From Leptolyngbya sp. SIO4C1 (GTDB lineage Bacteria > Cyanobacteriota > Cyanobacteriia > Phormidesmidales > Phormidesmidaceae): DNA of 28,777 bases. Below are positions 16,210-24,747 of this stretch, piece after piece; position 1 is the stretch's first letter; every line of letters begins with the position of its first letter. The stretch lies in NCBI GenBank assembly GCA_010671975.1, contig JAAHIA010000011.1, positions 1 through 28,777 on the forward strand, read 5' to 3'. The notes beneath the pieces are model-generated. The model worked only from the letters and a program-made list of their open reading frames with translations. It was not told the DNA's origin and made no database searches. A program made the translations under genes and the position numbers.

Positions 16210-17691
16210 ATGACAGCTGCGGCCCCTGCAAAGACTGAGTACGAAGCAGTTATTGGATTAGAAACCCACTGTCAGCTCAGCACGGCTACGAAAATTTTTA
16301 CACCCAGCTCAACCGCGTTTGGCGCTGACCCGAACACGCATGTTGACCCGATTACGGTCGGCATGCCGGGCGTGCTGCCGGTTTTGAATGAGAAGGTCTT
16401 AGAATATGCGGTCAAGGCCGGGCTAGCGCTAAACTGCCAGATTGCGCCCTACAGTAAGTTTGACCGTAAGCAGTATTTTTATCCAGACCTGCCGAAAAAC
16501 TATCAAATCTCGCAGTTTGACCTGCCGATTGCCGAGCACGGCTGGCTAGAGATTGAGCTGATTGAAGCGGGCGAGACGCAGCGTAAGAAAATTGGCATTA
16601 CGCGGCTGCATATGGAAGAAGACGCCGGTAAGCTGGTCCATGCCGGCAGCGACCGGCTGTCTGGGTCGGCCTATTCGCTGGTGGACTATAACCGAGCCGG
16701 CGTGCCGCTAGTGGAGATTGTCTCTGAGCCCGACATGCGCTCGGGCCGAGAAGCTGCTGAATACGCGCAGGAGCTGCGGCGGATCATGCGCTACCTGGGC
16801 GTCAGCGACGGCAACATGCAGGAAGGCTCGCTGCGCTGCGATGTGAATATCTCTGTTCGACCGGTGGGGCAAAAGGAGTTTGGCACGAAGGTCGAAATCA
16901 AAAATATGAATTCCTTCAACGCCATTCAGCGCGCCATTGACTACGAGATTGAGCGACAAACAGCCGCGATCGCAGCCGGGGAGCCCATCCTGCAAGAAAC
17001 GCGGCTTTGGGAAGAGAACTCACAGCGCACTATCAGCATGCGCTCTAAAGAAGGATCGAGCGACTATCGCTATTTTCCTGAGCCCGATCTGCCCCCGATT
17101 GAAGTCTCTCAAAAGCAACTAGAAACCTGGCAGGCAGAGCTGCCCGAGCTGCCAGCGCAAAAGCGTCACCGCTATGAATCGGCGCTGGATCTATCTGCTT
17201 ACGATGCCCGCGTGCTCACAGACGATCGCACCGTTGCCGAGTACTTTGAAGCGGCAGTCGCAGCTGCGGCCGATCCCAAGGCTGCGGCCAACTGGCTGAT
17301 GAGCGATATCACTGGCTATCTCAATGCCGAGAAGCTGACGATCAGCGATATTCAGCTCACTCCGGCAGCGCTGGCTGAAATCACTCAGCTGATCGAAGCG
17401 GGCACTATCAGCAGCAAGATTGCCAAAGACATTCTGCCAGAGCTGCTGCGAGAGGGCGGCTCGCCCAAGGCGCTAGTCGAGAAAAAAGGTCTGATTCAAA
17501 TCTCGGACCTCGATCAGCTGGGGGCCATCATCGACGAGGTAATCGCCGCTCACCCCGATGAGCTGGCCAAATATCGAGCCGGCAAGAAAAAGCTGCAGGG
17601 CTTCTTTGTCGGGCAGGTGATGAAGCGCACCAGCGGTCGCGCCGATCCGAAACTCACCAATCAGCTTTTAGGCAAAAAACTCAATGGCTAA
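16210..17691 (+). CDS. gatB: Asp-tRNA(Asn)/Glu-tRNA(Gln) amidotransferase subunit B
   Basis: A 493-residue GatB, the subunit that binds misacylated Glu-tRNA(Gln) or Asp-tRNA(Asn), phosphorylates the acyl group and accepts ammonia from GatA. The family start YEAVIGLETHCQLST, then GMPGVLPVLNEK, KQYFYPDLPKNYQISQFD and ITRLHMEEDAGKL, are all present. The catalytic cradle runs to about 290 (RSKEGSSDYRYFPEPDLPP). The helical and YqeY-like tail domains end in FFVGQVMKRTSGRADP. It is full length with no odd residues seen. GatA and GatC proper are not in the window, though a GatCA-like AtzGE pair is transcribed divergently 118 bp away. A strong terminator follows at 17841. Confidence 0.97.
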   Translation: MTAAAPAKTEYEAVIGLETHCQLSTATKIFTPSSTAFGADPNTHVDPITVGMPGVLPVLNEKVLEYAVKAGLALNCQIAPYSKFDRKQYFYPDLPKNYQISQFDLPIAEHGWLEIELIEAGETQRKKIGITRLHMEEDAGKLVHAGSDRLSGSAYSLVDYNRAGVPLVEIVSEPDMRSGREAAEYAQELRRIMRYLGVSDGNMQEGSLRCDVNISVRPVGQKEFGTKVEIKNMNSFNAIQRAIDYEIERQTAAIAAGEPILQETRLWEENSQRTISMRSKEGSSDYRYFPEPDLPPIEVSQKQLETWQAELPELPAQKRHRYESALDLSAYDARVLTDDRTVAEYFEAAVAAAADPKAAANWLMSDITGYLNAEKLTISDIQLTPAALAEITQLIEAGTISSKIAKDILPELLREGGSPKALVEKKGLIQISDLDQLGAIIDEVIAAHPDELAKYRAGKKKLQGFFVGQVMKRTSGRADPKLTNQLLGKKLNG

Positions 17692-17771
17692 TACCGCAAC
17701 TGCTTAGCCCAAGCGCGTTGGATCCCCCTACGCAATTTGGCCGAAGTTCCAGAAAAAGTACATAAACTGAG

Positions 17772-17840
17772 GTGATAGGGGGTGACACCCCCCACCCCCA
17801 TAGGGTACAACTATGTTATGTAGATGCACCCTGATGGTAG
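17772..17840 (+). other. Structured segment between gatB and its terminator
   Basis: GGGGGT (17778-17783) and ACCCCC (17787-17792) form a stem with a 3-base loop. AGGGT (from 17802) can pair with ACCCT near 17828-17832. Together with the terminator hairpin at 17841 this gives three stems in about 95 bases. It may be the gatB 3' UTR or a small RNA. There is no ORF worth calling. Confidence 0.35.
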
Positions 17841-17868
17841 GGAGAGCTGTCGTGGCTCTCCTTTTTTT
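17841..17868 (+). terminator. Strong intrinsic terminator between gatB and argJ
   Basis: Perfect 7-bp stem GGAGAGC (17841-17847) / GCTCTCC (17855-17861), 7-base loop, then seven T's (17862-17868) and CTTTT. It separates gatB from the argJ promoter. Confidence 0.9.
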
Positions 17869-17908
17869 CTTTTAAACGTGACATTGACGCCGATTGGCTG
17901 TTGACCCC

Positions 17909-17917
17909 TGCTATAAT
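17909..17917 (+). promoter_or_regulatory. Extended -10 promoter of argJ
   Basis: TGCTATAAT is an exact extended -10 element (TGn plus consensus TATAAT at 17912-17917). It lies just after the terminator and 46 bases before the chosen argJ ATG. TTGACC at 17901 is too close to be its -35 box, and TTGACG at 17884 is too far. Confidence 0.65.
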
Positions 17918-17963
17918 CTCGCTTTATTCCGTATCTACCTTCATAGGCGAGCTGACAAAAAAG

Positions 17964-19307
17964 ATGGCAGACTGGCAAATCATCGACGGGGGCCTGACTG
18001 CGCCCAAGGGATTTCAAGCAGCCGGCATCACAGCGGGGCTAAAGCCTTCTGGCGCACCCGACCTAGCGCTAGTTGTGTCCGACGTTGACGCGATCGCAGC
18101 CGGCGTCTTTACCACTTCTCAGGTGCGCGCTGCCTGCGTTGACTACTGCCAGGCTCGGCTCGAAGACAAAACGGCGGCCCGCGCGATTCTCTGCAACGCG
18201 GGGCAAGCCAACGCCTGCACCGGTCAGCAGGGCTGGGAAGATGCGATCGCCACGGCCAACGCCGCAGCTAAAGCGCTGGGCATCGACGCCAATCAGGTGC
18301 TGCTCGCCTCAACCGGCGTGATCGGTCAGCGCATCCGGCTAGACCGGCTGCTAGCCGGCATTCCCAATCTTGTTGCTAAACTCTCTGCAGACGGCTCAGA
18401 CGCGGCTGCTCAAGCGATCGTCACGACCGATTTAGTCACCAAATCATTCGCGCTAGAAACGCAAATAGACGGGCGGCCCGTGAGAGTGGGGGGCATTGCC
18501 AAAGGCTCAGGAATGATCCACCCCAACATGGCGACCATGCTGGCCTTTATTACCTGCGACGCCGCCGTCTCGTCGCACCTGTGGCAGGAGATGGTCGGCC
18601 GCGCCGCCAACCAAAGCTTCAACCAGATTACGGTTGATGGCGACACCAGCACCAACGATGCCCTGATTGCGCTGGCTAATGGCGAATCGCGCACGCCTGC
18701 CATCACCGCTGCGGGGCCTCAAGCCGACAAACTAGAAGCAATGCTCACCGCCGTCTGCGTACACCTAGCTAAGTGCATTGCTCGCGATGGCGAAGGCGCG
18801 ACCTGTCTGCTAGAGGTTACGGTTACCGGAGCCCCGAGCGATGCGGCCGCGCGCAAAATTGCCCGCACCGTGGCTGGCTCATCGCTGGTCAAGTCTGCCA
18901 TCTTTGGCCGCGATCCAAACTGGGGCCGAATTGCCGGCGCGGCCGGGCGGGCGGGTATTCCCTTCGATCAAAACAATCTGCGCATTCAGCTGGGCGACAT
19001 TCTTTTAATGGAGCAGGGACAGCCGCAGCCCTTTGATCGCCTGGTTGCCCATGACTATCTGAAGCAGCAGTCAGCGCTGAGCTCGCAGGCAATGGCCGCT
19101 CAAATTTTCTCAAGCACCGAGCAGGGCAACGATCTAATCGCTGATACGGCAGGCAGCCTAATCAGCCGTCAGGAAGCGGCGCTAGAGGCGCTGGCTCATC
19201 CTGTGCAAATTGCCATCGCAGTCGGGGCCGGCACCGGCCAGGGCGTTGCCTGGGGCTGCGACCTGAGCTACGACTATGTGAAAATCAATGCGGAGTATAC
19301 GACATAG
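17964..19307 (+). CDS. argJ: Glutamate N-acetyltransferase / amino-acid N-acetyltransferase
   Basis: A 447-residue ArgJ. It moves acetyl from N-acetylornithine to glutamate (and may also use acetyl-CoA), closing the acetyl cycle of arginine synthesis. The self-cleavage site is clear: KGSGMIHPNMATMLAF, with Thr191 as the residue that becomes the N-terminal nucleophile of the beta chain. Other family segments are ILCNAGQANACTG, LLASTGVIGQ, TVDGDTSTNDAL, FGRDPNWGRI and the C-terminal GCDLSYDYVKINAEY. An in-frame TTG at 17901 would extend it by 21 residues, but the -10 box at 17912 lies inside that extension. The ATG at 17964 begins the family-like MADWQIIDGGLTAPKGF, so it is the better start. 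Confidence 0.96.
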   Translation: MADWQIIDGGLTAPKGFQAAGITAGLKPSGAPDLALVVSDVDAIAAGVFTTSQVRAACVDYCQARLEDKTAARAILCNAGQANACTGQQGWEDAIATANAAAKALGIDANQVLLASTGVIGQRIRLDRLLAGIPNLVAKLSADGSDAAAQAIVTTDLVTKSFALETQIDGRPVRVGGIAKGSGMIHPNMATMLAFITCDAAVSSHLWQEMVGRAANQSFNQITVDGDTSTNDALIALANGESRTPAITAAGPQADKLEAMLTAVCVHLAKCIARDGEGATCLLEVTVTGAPSDAAARKIARTVAGSSLVKSAIFGRDPNWGRIAGAAGRAGIPFDQNNLRIQLGDILLMEQGQPQPFDRLVAHDYLKQQSALSSQAMAAQIFSSTEQGNDLIADTAGSLISRQEAALEALAHPVQIAIAVGAGTGQGVAWGCDLSYDYVKINAEYTT

Positions 19308-19333
19308 GCACCCAGCAGCGGCCCGGAGCGGCG

Positions 19334-22300
19334 TTAGTCTGAGCGTTCTCCTGTGAGGGCTAGGGGAAGCGTCTGAGTTGGCAGGACGCTAGTAGGCGGC
19401 TGAGAGCGACTGTCAGCCCTGTGCAGCAGCGTATAGAAGCAGGGTACGAGAAACAGCGTGAGTACGGTCGCCAGAGAGAGGCCAGAAAAGACAACAATGC
19501 CCAGCGGCTGCAAAAATTCAGAGCCCTCACCAATGCCGAGCGCTAGGGGAAACATGCCTAAAACGGTCGTCACGGTGGTCATGAGAATGGGCCGCAGCCG
19601 CTGAGGCGCAGCTTTAAGTATGGCTGCTGTGCGATCGCCCGCTTCAGTGAGATAAATCTGATTGGCCAGCTCAACTAAAATGATGGCGTTGTTCACCACA
19701 ATGCCGACCAGCAGCACCGCGCCGACCACAACCGTCGCCCCAATCGCCGTCTGGGTGACAAACAGCCCTAAAATGCCGCCCGCTAGCGCCAGCGGCACCG
19801 TCAGCATGATCACCAGCGGGTCAATCAGAGAGTTATACTGCACCGCCATCACCGTAAAGACCAGAAAAGCAGCGAGTCCGCCCAGGCTGCCGAGACTGCC
19901 TTGAATCGCCTGATTGCTTTGGGCGCTGAAGCTAGGCAGCCGAGTAATGCCCTCGGGCAGCGTCAGCTCGGCCATGATCTGATCGACTTCGGCTAGGGCA
20001 TCGCCGAGGCTAGCGCCTTCAACCAGGCTGCCTTCGATGATTAACACCTGACGCTGGCTGATGCGCTGGATTTCGCCAGGGGCCTGACCGTCTGTAATCT
20101 GAGCAATATCTCCTAGCCGCACGAGCTGACCGCTACCATTGAGCAAGGGCAGCTGCGCCAGCGCTGCCGGGTTCTGCACCAGCGTATCGGGCGTCTGGAC
20201 GCGCACATCGACCAGCCGATCGGCTCGCTGCAGCTGGGTTGGTACGCTACCAGAGAGCACCGTTTGCACCGTACGGCCAATGGCCTGAGCCGAGAGCCCT
20301 AGATCGGCAGCCCGCTCCCAGTCGGGCCGAATCTGCACTTCCGGCTGGGGCGGATCGGCATCGGGCAGGTAGGTTGCCAGCGTCGCCCGTTCGCCCAAGA
20401 CGGCCAGCACCGCTTCTCCAGCCTGCGCCAGGCGCTCTGTCTGGGTGCCCTGCAGAATTACATCCACGTCGCTGCGCACGGGCGAATTGCTCAAAATCAG
20501 GCCGCGCACCGAATCGGGCGAGATCCGCACGCGGGTTTGCACCAAATTCAGCTGATTAAACTCACCGTTCATGCGATCGCTAAAGGCTTCCACGTCGGTG
20601 CCGGCTTTGAGGGTAATGTTGCTGGTGCCGCGCAGCGCATTTTCACTGGTATTGCTACCAAACAGGTAGCCGCCTGAGGTGCTAAACACATATTCTGTCT
20701 CTGGCTGAGCCAGCAGCAGCCGATCGATGGCGTTCATCACCCTGCGGTTTTCTGCTAGCGTGGTGCCGGGTGGAAACTGCACCCGCAGGCTGGCTTGCCC
20801 GGTATCAATGCGCGGCAAAATTTCTTGAGGCACGTGGCGCACCATTAGCAGACTGCTGCCGCCAAAGATCAAAAACGCGATCGCAATCACCCAGAACCGT
20901 CGCCCCAGCACCCAGCTCAGCATCTTTCCGTAGCGCCGGGTCAGCCCCTGCAGCCGCTGATCAAACTGGCGAATTAGCCAAACCCGCTGGATGCCGCTCG
21001 AACGCCTCACTGCCAGCAGTCGCGAGGTCAGGGCGGGCACGACCGTCAGCGCCACCACCAGCGAAGCGGCCACCGCAAAGCTAACCGTCAGCACCAGCTC
21101 ATTGAACAGCAGCGAGATAAATCCGCCAATCAGCAAAAACGGCAGCACGGCCACCAAATTCGTCACGGTTGAGGCCAGCAGCGCCGACTCTAGCTCCTGA
21201 CTGCTGGCTTCGGCCTGCTGTATCACAGCGCGATCGCGATCGGTGCTCTTGACGATATTTTCGAGCATGACAATCGCATTATCGACCACGATGCCGACCC
21301 CCAGCGCTAGCCCGCCCAGGCTAAACACGTTCAGCGACAGGCCAAACAGCCCCATGAGCAAAATAGCCACCAGCGTCGCCAGCGGAATCGCCAAGACAAT
21401 AATTAGCATCTGCCGCAGCGAGCCGAGAAATAGCAGCACCGCGATCGCGGCCAGTCCGGCCCCGGTGAGCCCTGCGATCGCCACGTTTTGAATCGAATTT
21501 TGAATAAAAATCGACTCGTCCAGCGTCGCATTGAGCACCAGATCTGGCGGTACCAGCCCTGATGCCTGCAGCGTTGCGAGCCGCTGCTTGATGCCTTCTA
21601 CCACCGTCACCGTATTTGCTGCTGGCTGCTTTTGAACACTCACTTTGACAGCCGGCTGCCCGTTGAGCATGACAAAAATCCGCTGCGCTTCGGTGCCGTC
21701 AATCACCTCGGCAAAGTCGCGCAGATAGACTTGCTGAGGCGGGCTGCGATCGCCCACCTCAAAAATTAAGTTGCGAATCTCATCCGCATCGCGAAAGCGG
21801 CCCGCTACCCGCGTCAATGGCTCACTGTCAGGGCCTTGAATTCGCCCACCCGCCGTATCCTGATTGCGCTCTGCCAGCGCATTTAGCACATCTGTCACGC
21901 TCAGCCCCAGCACCTGCAAGCGCGCCGGATCTAGATTCACCTGAATCTCTTCTTGCACACCGCCAGAGACATCAACGCTGGCGACCCCCGGCACCGTATT
22001 CAGCTCGCGGGCCAGCTCCTGATCGGCAAACACCCGCAGATCGACGCCGCGCAGCGATGCTGACGTCAGGGCAATCTCATAGACCGGCAGCTGAGAGGGA
22101 TCAAACTTAAATAAGCGAGGCTGATCCACTGTTTCTGGCAGGCTGCTGCGCGCCCGATTCAGCGTGGCCGTGGCATCGTTCAGCGCCTGATCAATATTGC
22201 CGCCCGGTTGAAAATAGAGATCTAAGCTGATTCGACCCTCTCGGGTTTGCGAAAAGACCTGCACCACCCCTTCAGTCGCAGCCAGCGCCTGCTCTAGCGG

Positions 22301-22531
22301 CCGCGTTACCTCGTCCACCGCCACTTCTGGAGAAACCCCAGGCGCATCGGCACGCACCCCAATGCGCGGATAGGTAATCGAAGGCAGCAAATCGACCGGC
22401 AGCTTGAGGACAAAGAACCCCCCCAGCACAATCACTGCCACCGTCAGCACCAAGGTCGCAATGTGACGTCGAATCGCGAGCGTACTGAGGCTCCAGCGGG
22501 AAGCGCCGGAGCGAGGTAACGATGGCTGCAT
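19334..22531 (-). CDS. RND efflux transporter permease (AcrB/HAE1-like)
   Basis: A 1065-residue inner-membrane RND pump. The first helix (TLVLTVAVIVLGGFFVLKLP) is followed by PVDLLPSITYPRI, a large periplasmic loop, then the TM2-TM6 bundle (LNVFSLGGLALGVGIVVDNA, AIVMLENIV). The second half repeats this plan and ends with PLALGIGEGSEFLQPLGIVV and a last helix near the C-terminus. It would trade protons for export of lipophilic compounds with the adaptor encoded just upstream and a TolC-like channel not in this window. The TM4 proton-relay pair is Asp-Asn (VVDNAIV) and TM10 has Asn-Asn (VVNNAII) in place of the Asp-Asp and Lys of E. coli AcrB, a variant common in this branch. The AGGGAG before its ATG lies at the end of the adaptor gene. 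Confidence 0.95.
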   Translation of the reverse strand: MQPSLPRSGASRWSLSTLAIRRHIATLVLTVAVIVLGGFFVLKLPVDLLPSITYPRIGVRADAPGVSPEVAVDEVTRPLEQALAATEGVVQVFSQTREGRISLDLYFQPGGNIDQALNDATATLNRARSSLPETVDQPRLFKFDPSQLPVYEIALTSASLRGVDLRVFADQELARELNTVPGVASVDVSGGVQEEIQVNLDPARLQVLGLSVTDVLNALAERNQDTAGGRIQGPDSEPLTRVAGRFRDADEIRNLIFEVGDRSPPQQVYLRDFAEVIDGTEAQRIFVMLNGQPAVKVSVQKQPAANTVTVVEGIKQRLATLQASGLVPPDLVLNATLDESIFIQNSIQNVAIAGLTGAGLAAIAVLLFLGSLRQMLIIVLAIPLATLVAILLMGLFGLSLNVFSLGGLALGVGIVVDNAIVMLENIVKSTDRDRAVIQQAEASSQELESALLASTVTNLVAVLPFLLIGGFISLLFNELVLTVSFAVAASLVVALTVVPALTSRLLAVRRSSGIQRVWLIRQFDQRLQGLTRRYGKMLSWVLGRRFWVIAIAFLIFGGSSLLMVRHVPQEILPRIDTGQASLRVQFPPGTTLAENRRVMNAIDRLLLAQPETEYVFSTSGGYLFGSNTSENALRGTSNITLKAGTDVEAFSDRMNGEFNQLNLVQTRVRISPDSVRGLILSNSPVRSDVDVILQGTQTERLAQAGEAVLAVLGERATLATYLPDADPPQPEVQIRPDWERAADLGLSAQAIGRTVQTVLSGSVPTQLQRADRLVDVRVQTPDTLVQNPAALAQLPLLNGSGQLVRLGDIAQITDGQAPGEIQRISQRQVLIIEGSLVEGASLGDALAEVDQIMAELTLPEGITRLPSFSAQSNQAIQGSLGSLGGLAAFLVFTVMAVQYNSLIDPLVIMLTVPLALAGGILGLFVTQTAIGATVVVGAVLLVGIVVNNAIILVELANQIYLTEAGDRTAAILKAAPQRLRPILMTTVTTVLGMFPLALGIGEGSEFLQPLGIVVFSGLSLATVLTLFLVPCFYTLLHRADSRSQPPTSVLPTQTLPLALTGERSD

Positions 22532-22534
22532 GCG

Positions 22535-23824
22535 CTAATCTCCCTGCTCAGATAGAATGCTCAGCCGCACCGCCTGCCCTGAGGTCAGCGGCTGATCGCT
22601 TTGCACAATATAGGTTTCACTGGGTTCTAGGCCAGAGAGAATTTCAACTTGGTCGTCCGCGCGCTGGCCTAGTGTGACGGGGCGCGCCGTGACGGTCGGC
22701 GGCGCTGTCTCAGACTGCAGCACAAACAGGGTCTGACCATCATCGGCCAGCTCCAGCGCGCTGGTCGGCACCATCACCTGAGCGCGGCGATTGGGCGTGA
22801 ACTGGACGCGCGCCAGCAGTCCGCTGCCGATGCGGCGATCGGGGTTCTCCACGGTCACCTCTACCGGCACCAGTCGGGAAGTGGCATCAGCCACCGGTGA
22901 AATCTGCGTGATCCGGCCGGCCAGCGCCAGTTCTGGAAACGCATCTAGCCCTATCTGGGCAGGCTGACCGACGCTGAGCTGACCCAGATCTAGCTCTGAA
23001 ACCTGCACGGTCACCTGCAGCGTTTGTAGATCGCCTAGCTCCAGCAGCGGCGCCCCGGCTTGCACATAGTCGCCCGGATCGACCAGTCGATTGAGCACAA
23101 CGCCGGTTAGGGGCGATCGCAAATCAGTAAAGGCCAGCTGCTCCTGCGTTTGCGCGACGACCGCCTGCTGCGCATCCACGCGCCCTACGGCTGCCGCGAC
23201 TGCCTGCTGCCTAGCCTCTACCTGAGCCTGTGCTGAGCGCAGCGCCTGTTGAGCATTTGCTAAGGTCAGTTCTGCCGCTTCTGCCGCCTGCTGCGAAACG
23301 GCCCCCTGATTGGCTAGCCGCCGCAGTCGCTCAGCGTCAATTCGAGCCTGATCGAGCGTCGCCTGGGCCTGAGCTACCGCTGCTTGAGCATCGCTGATAG
23401 ACACCTGCGCCTCAGCCACCTCCGAGCGTCGCGCGGTGAGTTCAGCCTCAGCCTCGTTGACGCCCACTGCGAGTAGATCGCTATCGAGTTCGGCCAAGAC
23501 CGTACCGCGCTCGATGCGATCGCCCACATCCGCGCTGAGGGCTACCACCTGCGCGGCCACCTGCGCCCGCAGGGCCACCTGCTGCACCGGGCGCGTCGTG
23601 CCGGTATAGCCTAAAGCGCTGGTGAGTGAGCCGGTTTTAGCCTGCGCCGTCCTGACCGCCACCGGCTGATCTGACAGCTCGCGCTGGGGCGGCTCGGGCT
23701 GAGCACTACTAGGCAACAGGCCGCAGCCGGTCGAGAACAGCAGCAGCCACAGTCCCGCCTGCGATCGCAGCTTGGCGCTAACGGCCGCCCCAAGATTTTT
23801 TTTGAACACAAATCGTAGTAGCAA
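22535..23824 (-). CDS. RND efflux periplasmic adaptor (membrane fusion protein)
   Basis: A 429-residue adaptor. It has a lipoprotein-type signal (AGLWLLLFSTGC, lipid-bearing Cys34), then a split lipoyl/biotinyl-like domain (VALRAQVAAQVVALSADVGD). A long Ala/Gln-rich hairpin of coiled coil covers about residues 115-225, with a return through LRSPLTGVVLNRLVDPGDYV and beta-barrel and membrane-proximal domains to the C-terminus. It links the RND pump to an outer-membrane channel. Its stop is 3 bp before the permease ATG, so the two form an operon. The start is uncertain: the only in-frame candidates before the signal core are TTG 23824 and GTG 23809, neither with a good ribosome site. The lipobox -3 residue is Ser, which is less usual. 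Confidence 0.92.
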   Translation of the reverse strand: MLLRFVFKKNLGAAVSAKLRSQAGLWLLLFSTGCGLLPSSAQPEPPQRELSDQPVAVRTAQAKTGSLTSALGYTGTTRPVQQVALRAQVAAQVVALSADVGDRIERGTVLAELDSDLLAVGVNEAEAELTARRSEVAEAQVSISDAQAAVAQAQATLDQARIDAERLRRLANQGAVSQQAAEAAELTLANAQQALRSAQAQVEARQQAVAAAVGRVDAQQAVVAQTQEQLAFTDLRSPLTGVVLNRLVDPGDYVQAGAPLLELGDLQTLQVTVQVSELDLGQLSVGQPAQIGLDAFPELALAGRITQISPVADATSRLVPVEVTVENPDRRIGSGLLARVQFTPNRRAQVMVPTSALELADDGQTLFVLQSETAPPTVTARPVTLGQRADDQVEILSGLEPSETYIVQSDQPLTSGQAVRLSILSEQGD

Positions 23825-23884
23825 CGGGGGGTGAACGAAAGCTAGGGGGGAACGGGAGGCACTAACGCAAAAGCGCTCTACGAA

Positions 23885-23912
23885 TATGTAAACCTATGTA
23901 TGTAAACTTATG
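23885..23912. promoter_or_regulatory. Tandem 14-bp repeat, candidate operator of the efflux operon
   Basis: TATGTAAACCTATG (23885-23898) is followed directly by TATGTAAACTTATG (23899-23912), one mismatch, and then by TATAC. It lies 61 bp upstream of the adaptor start in the divergent region shared with the SRAP gene. Repeats of TATGTA/TACATA type occur in operators of TetR-family efflux repressors; no regulator gene is adjacent. Confidence 0.5.
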
Positions 23913-24057
23913 TATACAAAACCTGATTTTTACAGGAACTGCCTGCGGATCTCTTTATTCTGCTTAGTCTAAGGTTTTCTTTTGATTTGCGCCATCTATG
24001 CAGGCTCATTGCCGACTGTCCACTTAGCTTTGTTTAGCCCGTAGCCTCTCCCGAATC

Positions 24058-24738
24058 ATGTGCGGACGTTTTACTCAAACCCAATCGAGCGAAGCGATCG
24101 CAGCTGCGTTTCAGCTTCAGACTGTGCCTCAATCGCAACCACGATACAACATTGCGCCCTCGCAGCCGGTTGCTGCTGCGATTCAAACTAACCATCGACG
24201 CGAATATCGCATCTTTCAATGGGGATTGGTGCCCTCTTGGGCAAAAGATCCTAGCATTGGCAACCGGCTGATTAACGCGCGAGCCGAAACGGCCGCTGAA
24301 AAGCCCTCTTTTCGTAACGCTTTTAAGCGCCGCCGCTGCCTGATTATTGCTGATGGCTTTTATGAATGGCAGCGGGGCAAAGGCGTTCAGCAAAAGCAGC
24401 CTTACTACATTCAGCTCAAAGACCGCTCGCTGTTTAGCTTTGCTGGGCTCTGGGAGCAGTGGGAGCGCGGCGACGGCAGCTATCTAGAGACCTGCACAAT
24501 TTTGACCACAGAGCCAAATAGCCTGTTGCAGCCTATCCACAATCGAATGCCGGTCATTTTGCCACCCCAGACATACGATACCTGGCTTGATCCTAGGCTG
24601 CAGGGCGGTCGTCAGGTGCAGCGGCTGCTTCTCCCCTATGCGGCAGATGCGATGCAGGCCTACCCGGTGAGTACATTGATAAACAATCCACGGAATGAAG
24701 ACCCAGCCTGCATTAAATCGACTGAAGAAAACTCCTGA
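24058..24738 (+). CDS. SRAP-domain protein (HMCES/YedK-type abasic-site DNA shield)
   Basis: A 226-residue SRAP protein. It forms a thiazolidine crosslink between Cys2 and the open aldehyde of an abasic site in single-stranded DNA, protecting it during replication. The required residues are present: Cys2 after Met removal (MCGRFT), Asn73 (LINARAET), Glu103 (GFYEW) and His161 (IHNRMP). WGLVPSWAKD is the usual DNA-binding stretch. The Met-Cys start fixes ATG 24058 as the true start because Cys2 must become N-terminal. The NTF2-like gene starts 9 bp downstream. I see no LexA-type box upstream, so damage control of expression is not shown. Confidence 0.95.
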   Translation: MCGRFTQTQSSEAIAAAFQLQTVPQSQPRYNIAPSQPVAAAIQTNHRREYRIFQWGLVPSWAKDPSIGNRLINARAETAAEKPSFRNAFKRRRCLIIADGFYEWQRGKGVQQKQPYYIQLKDRSLFSFAGLWEQWERGDGSYLETCTILTTEPNSLLQPIHNRMPVILPPQTYDTWLDPRLQGGRQVQRLLLPYAADAMQAYPVSTLINNPRNEDPACIKSTEENS

Positions 24739-24747
24739 GGGTCAGGT

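Noticed and set aside
17901..17963. TTG start extending ArgJ by 21 residues
   Set aside because: The consensus -10 box is inside this stretch, and the family start fits ATG 17964.
23885..23917. NtcA-binding site (GTA-N8-TAC) in the efflux promoter region
   Set aside because: The spacing gives GTA-N8-TAT, not TAC, on every register I tried; the tandem repeat explains the pattern better.
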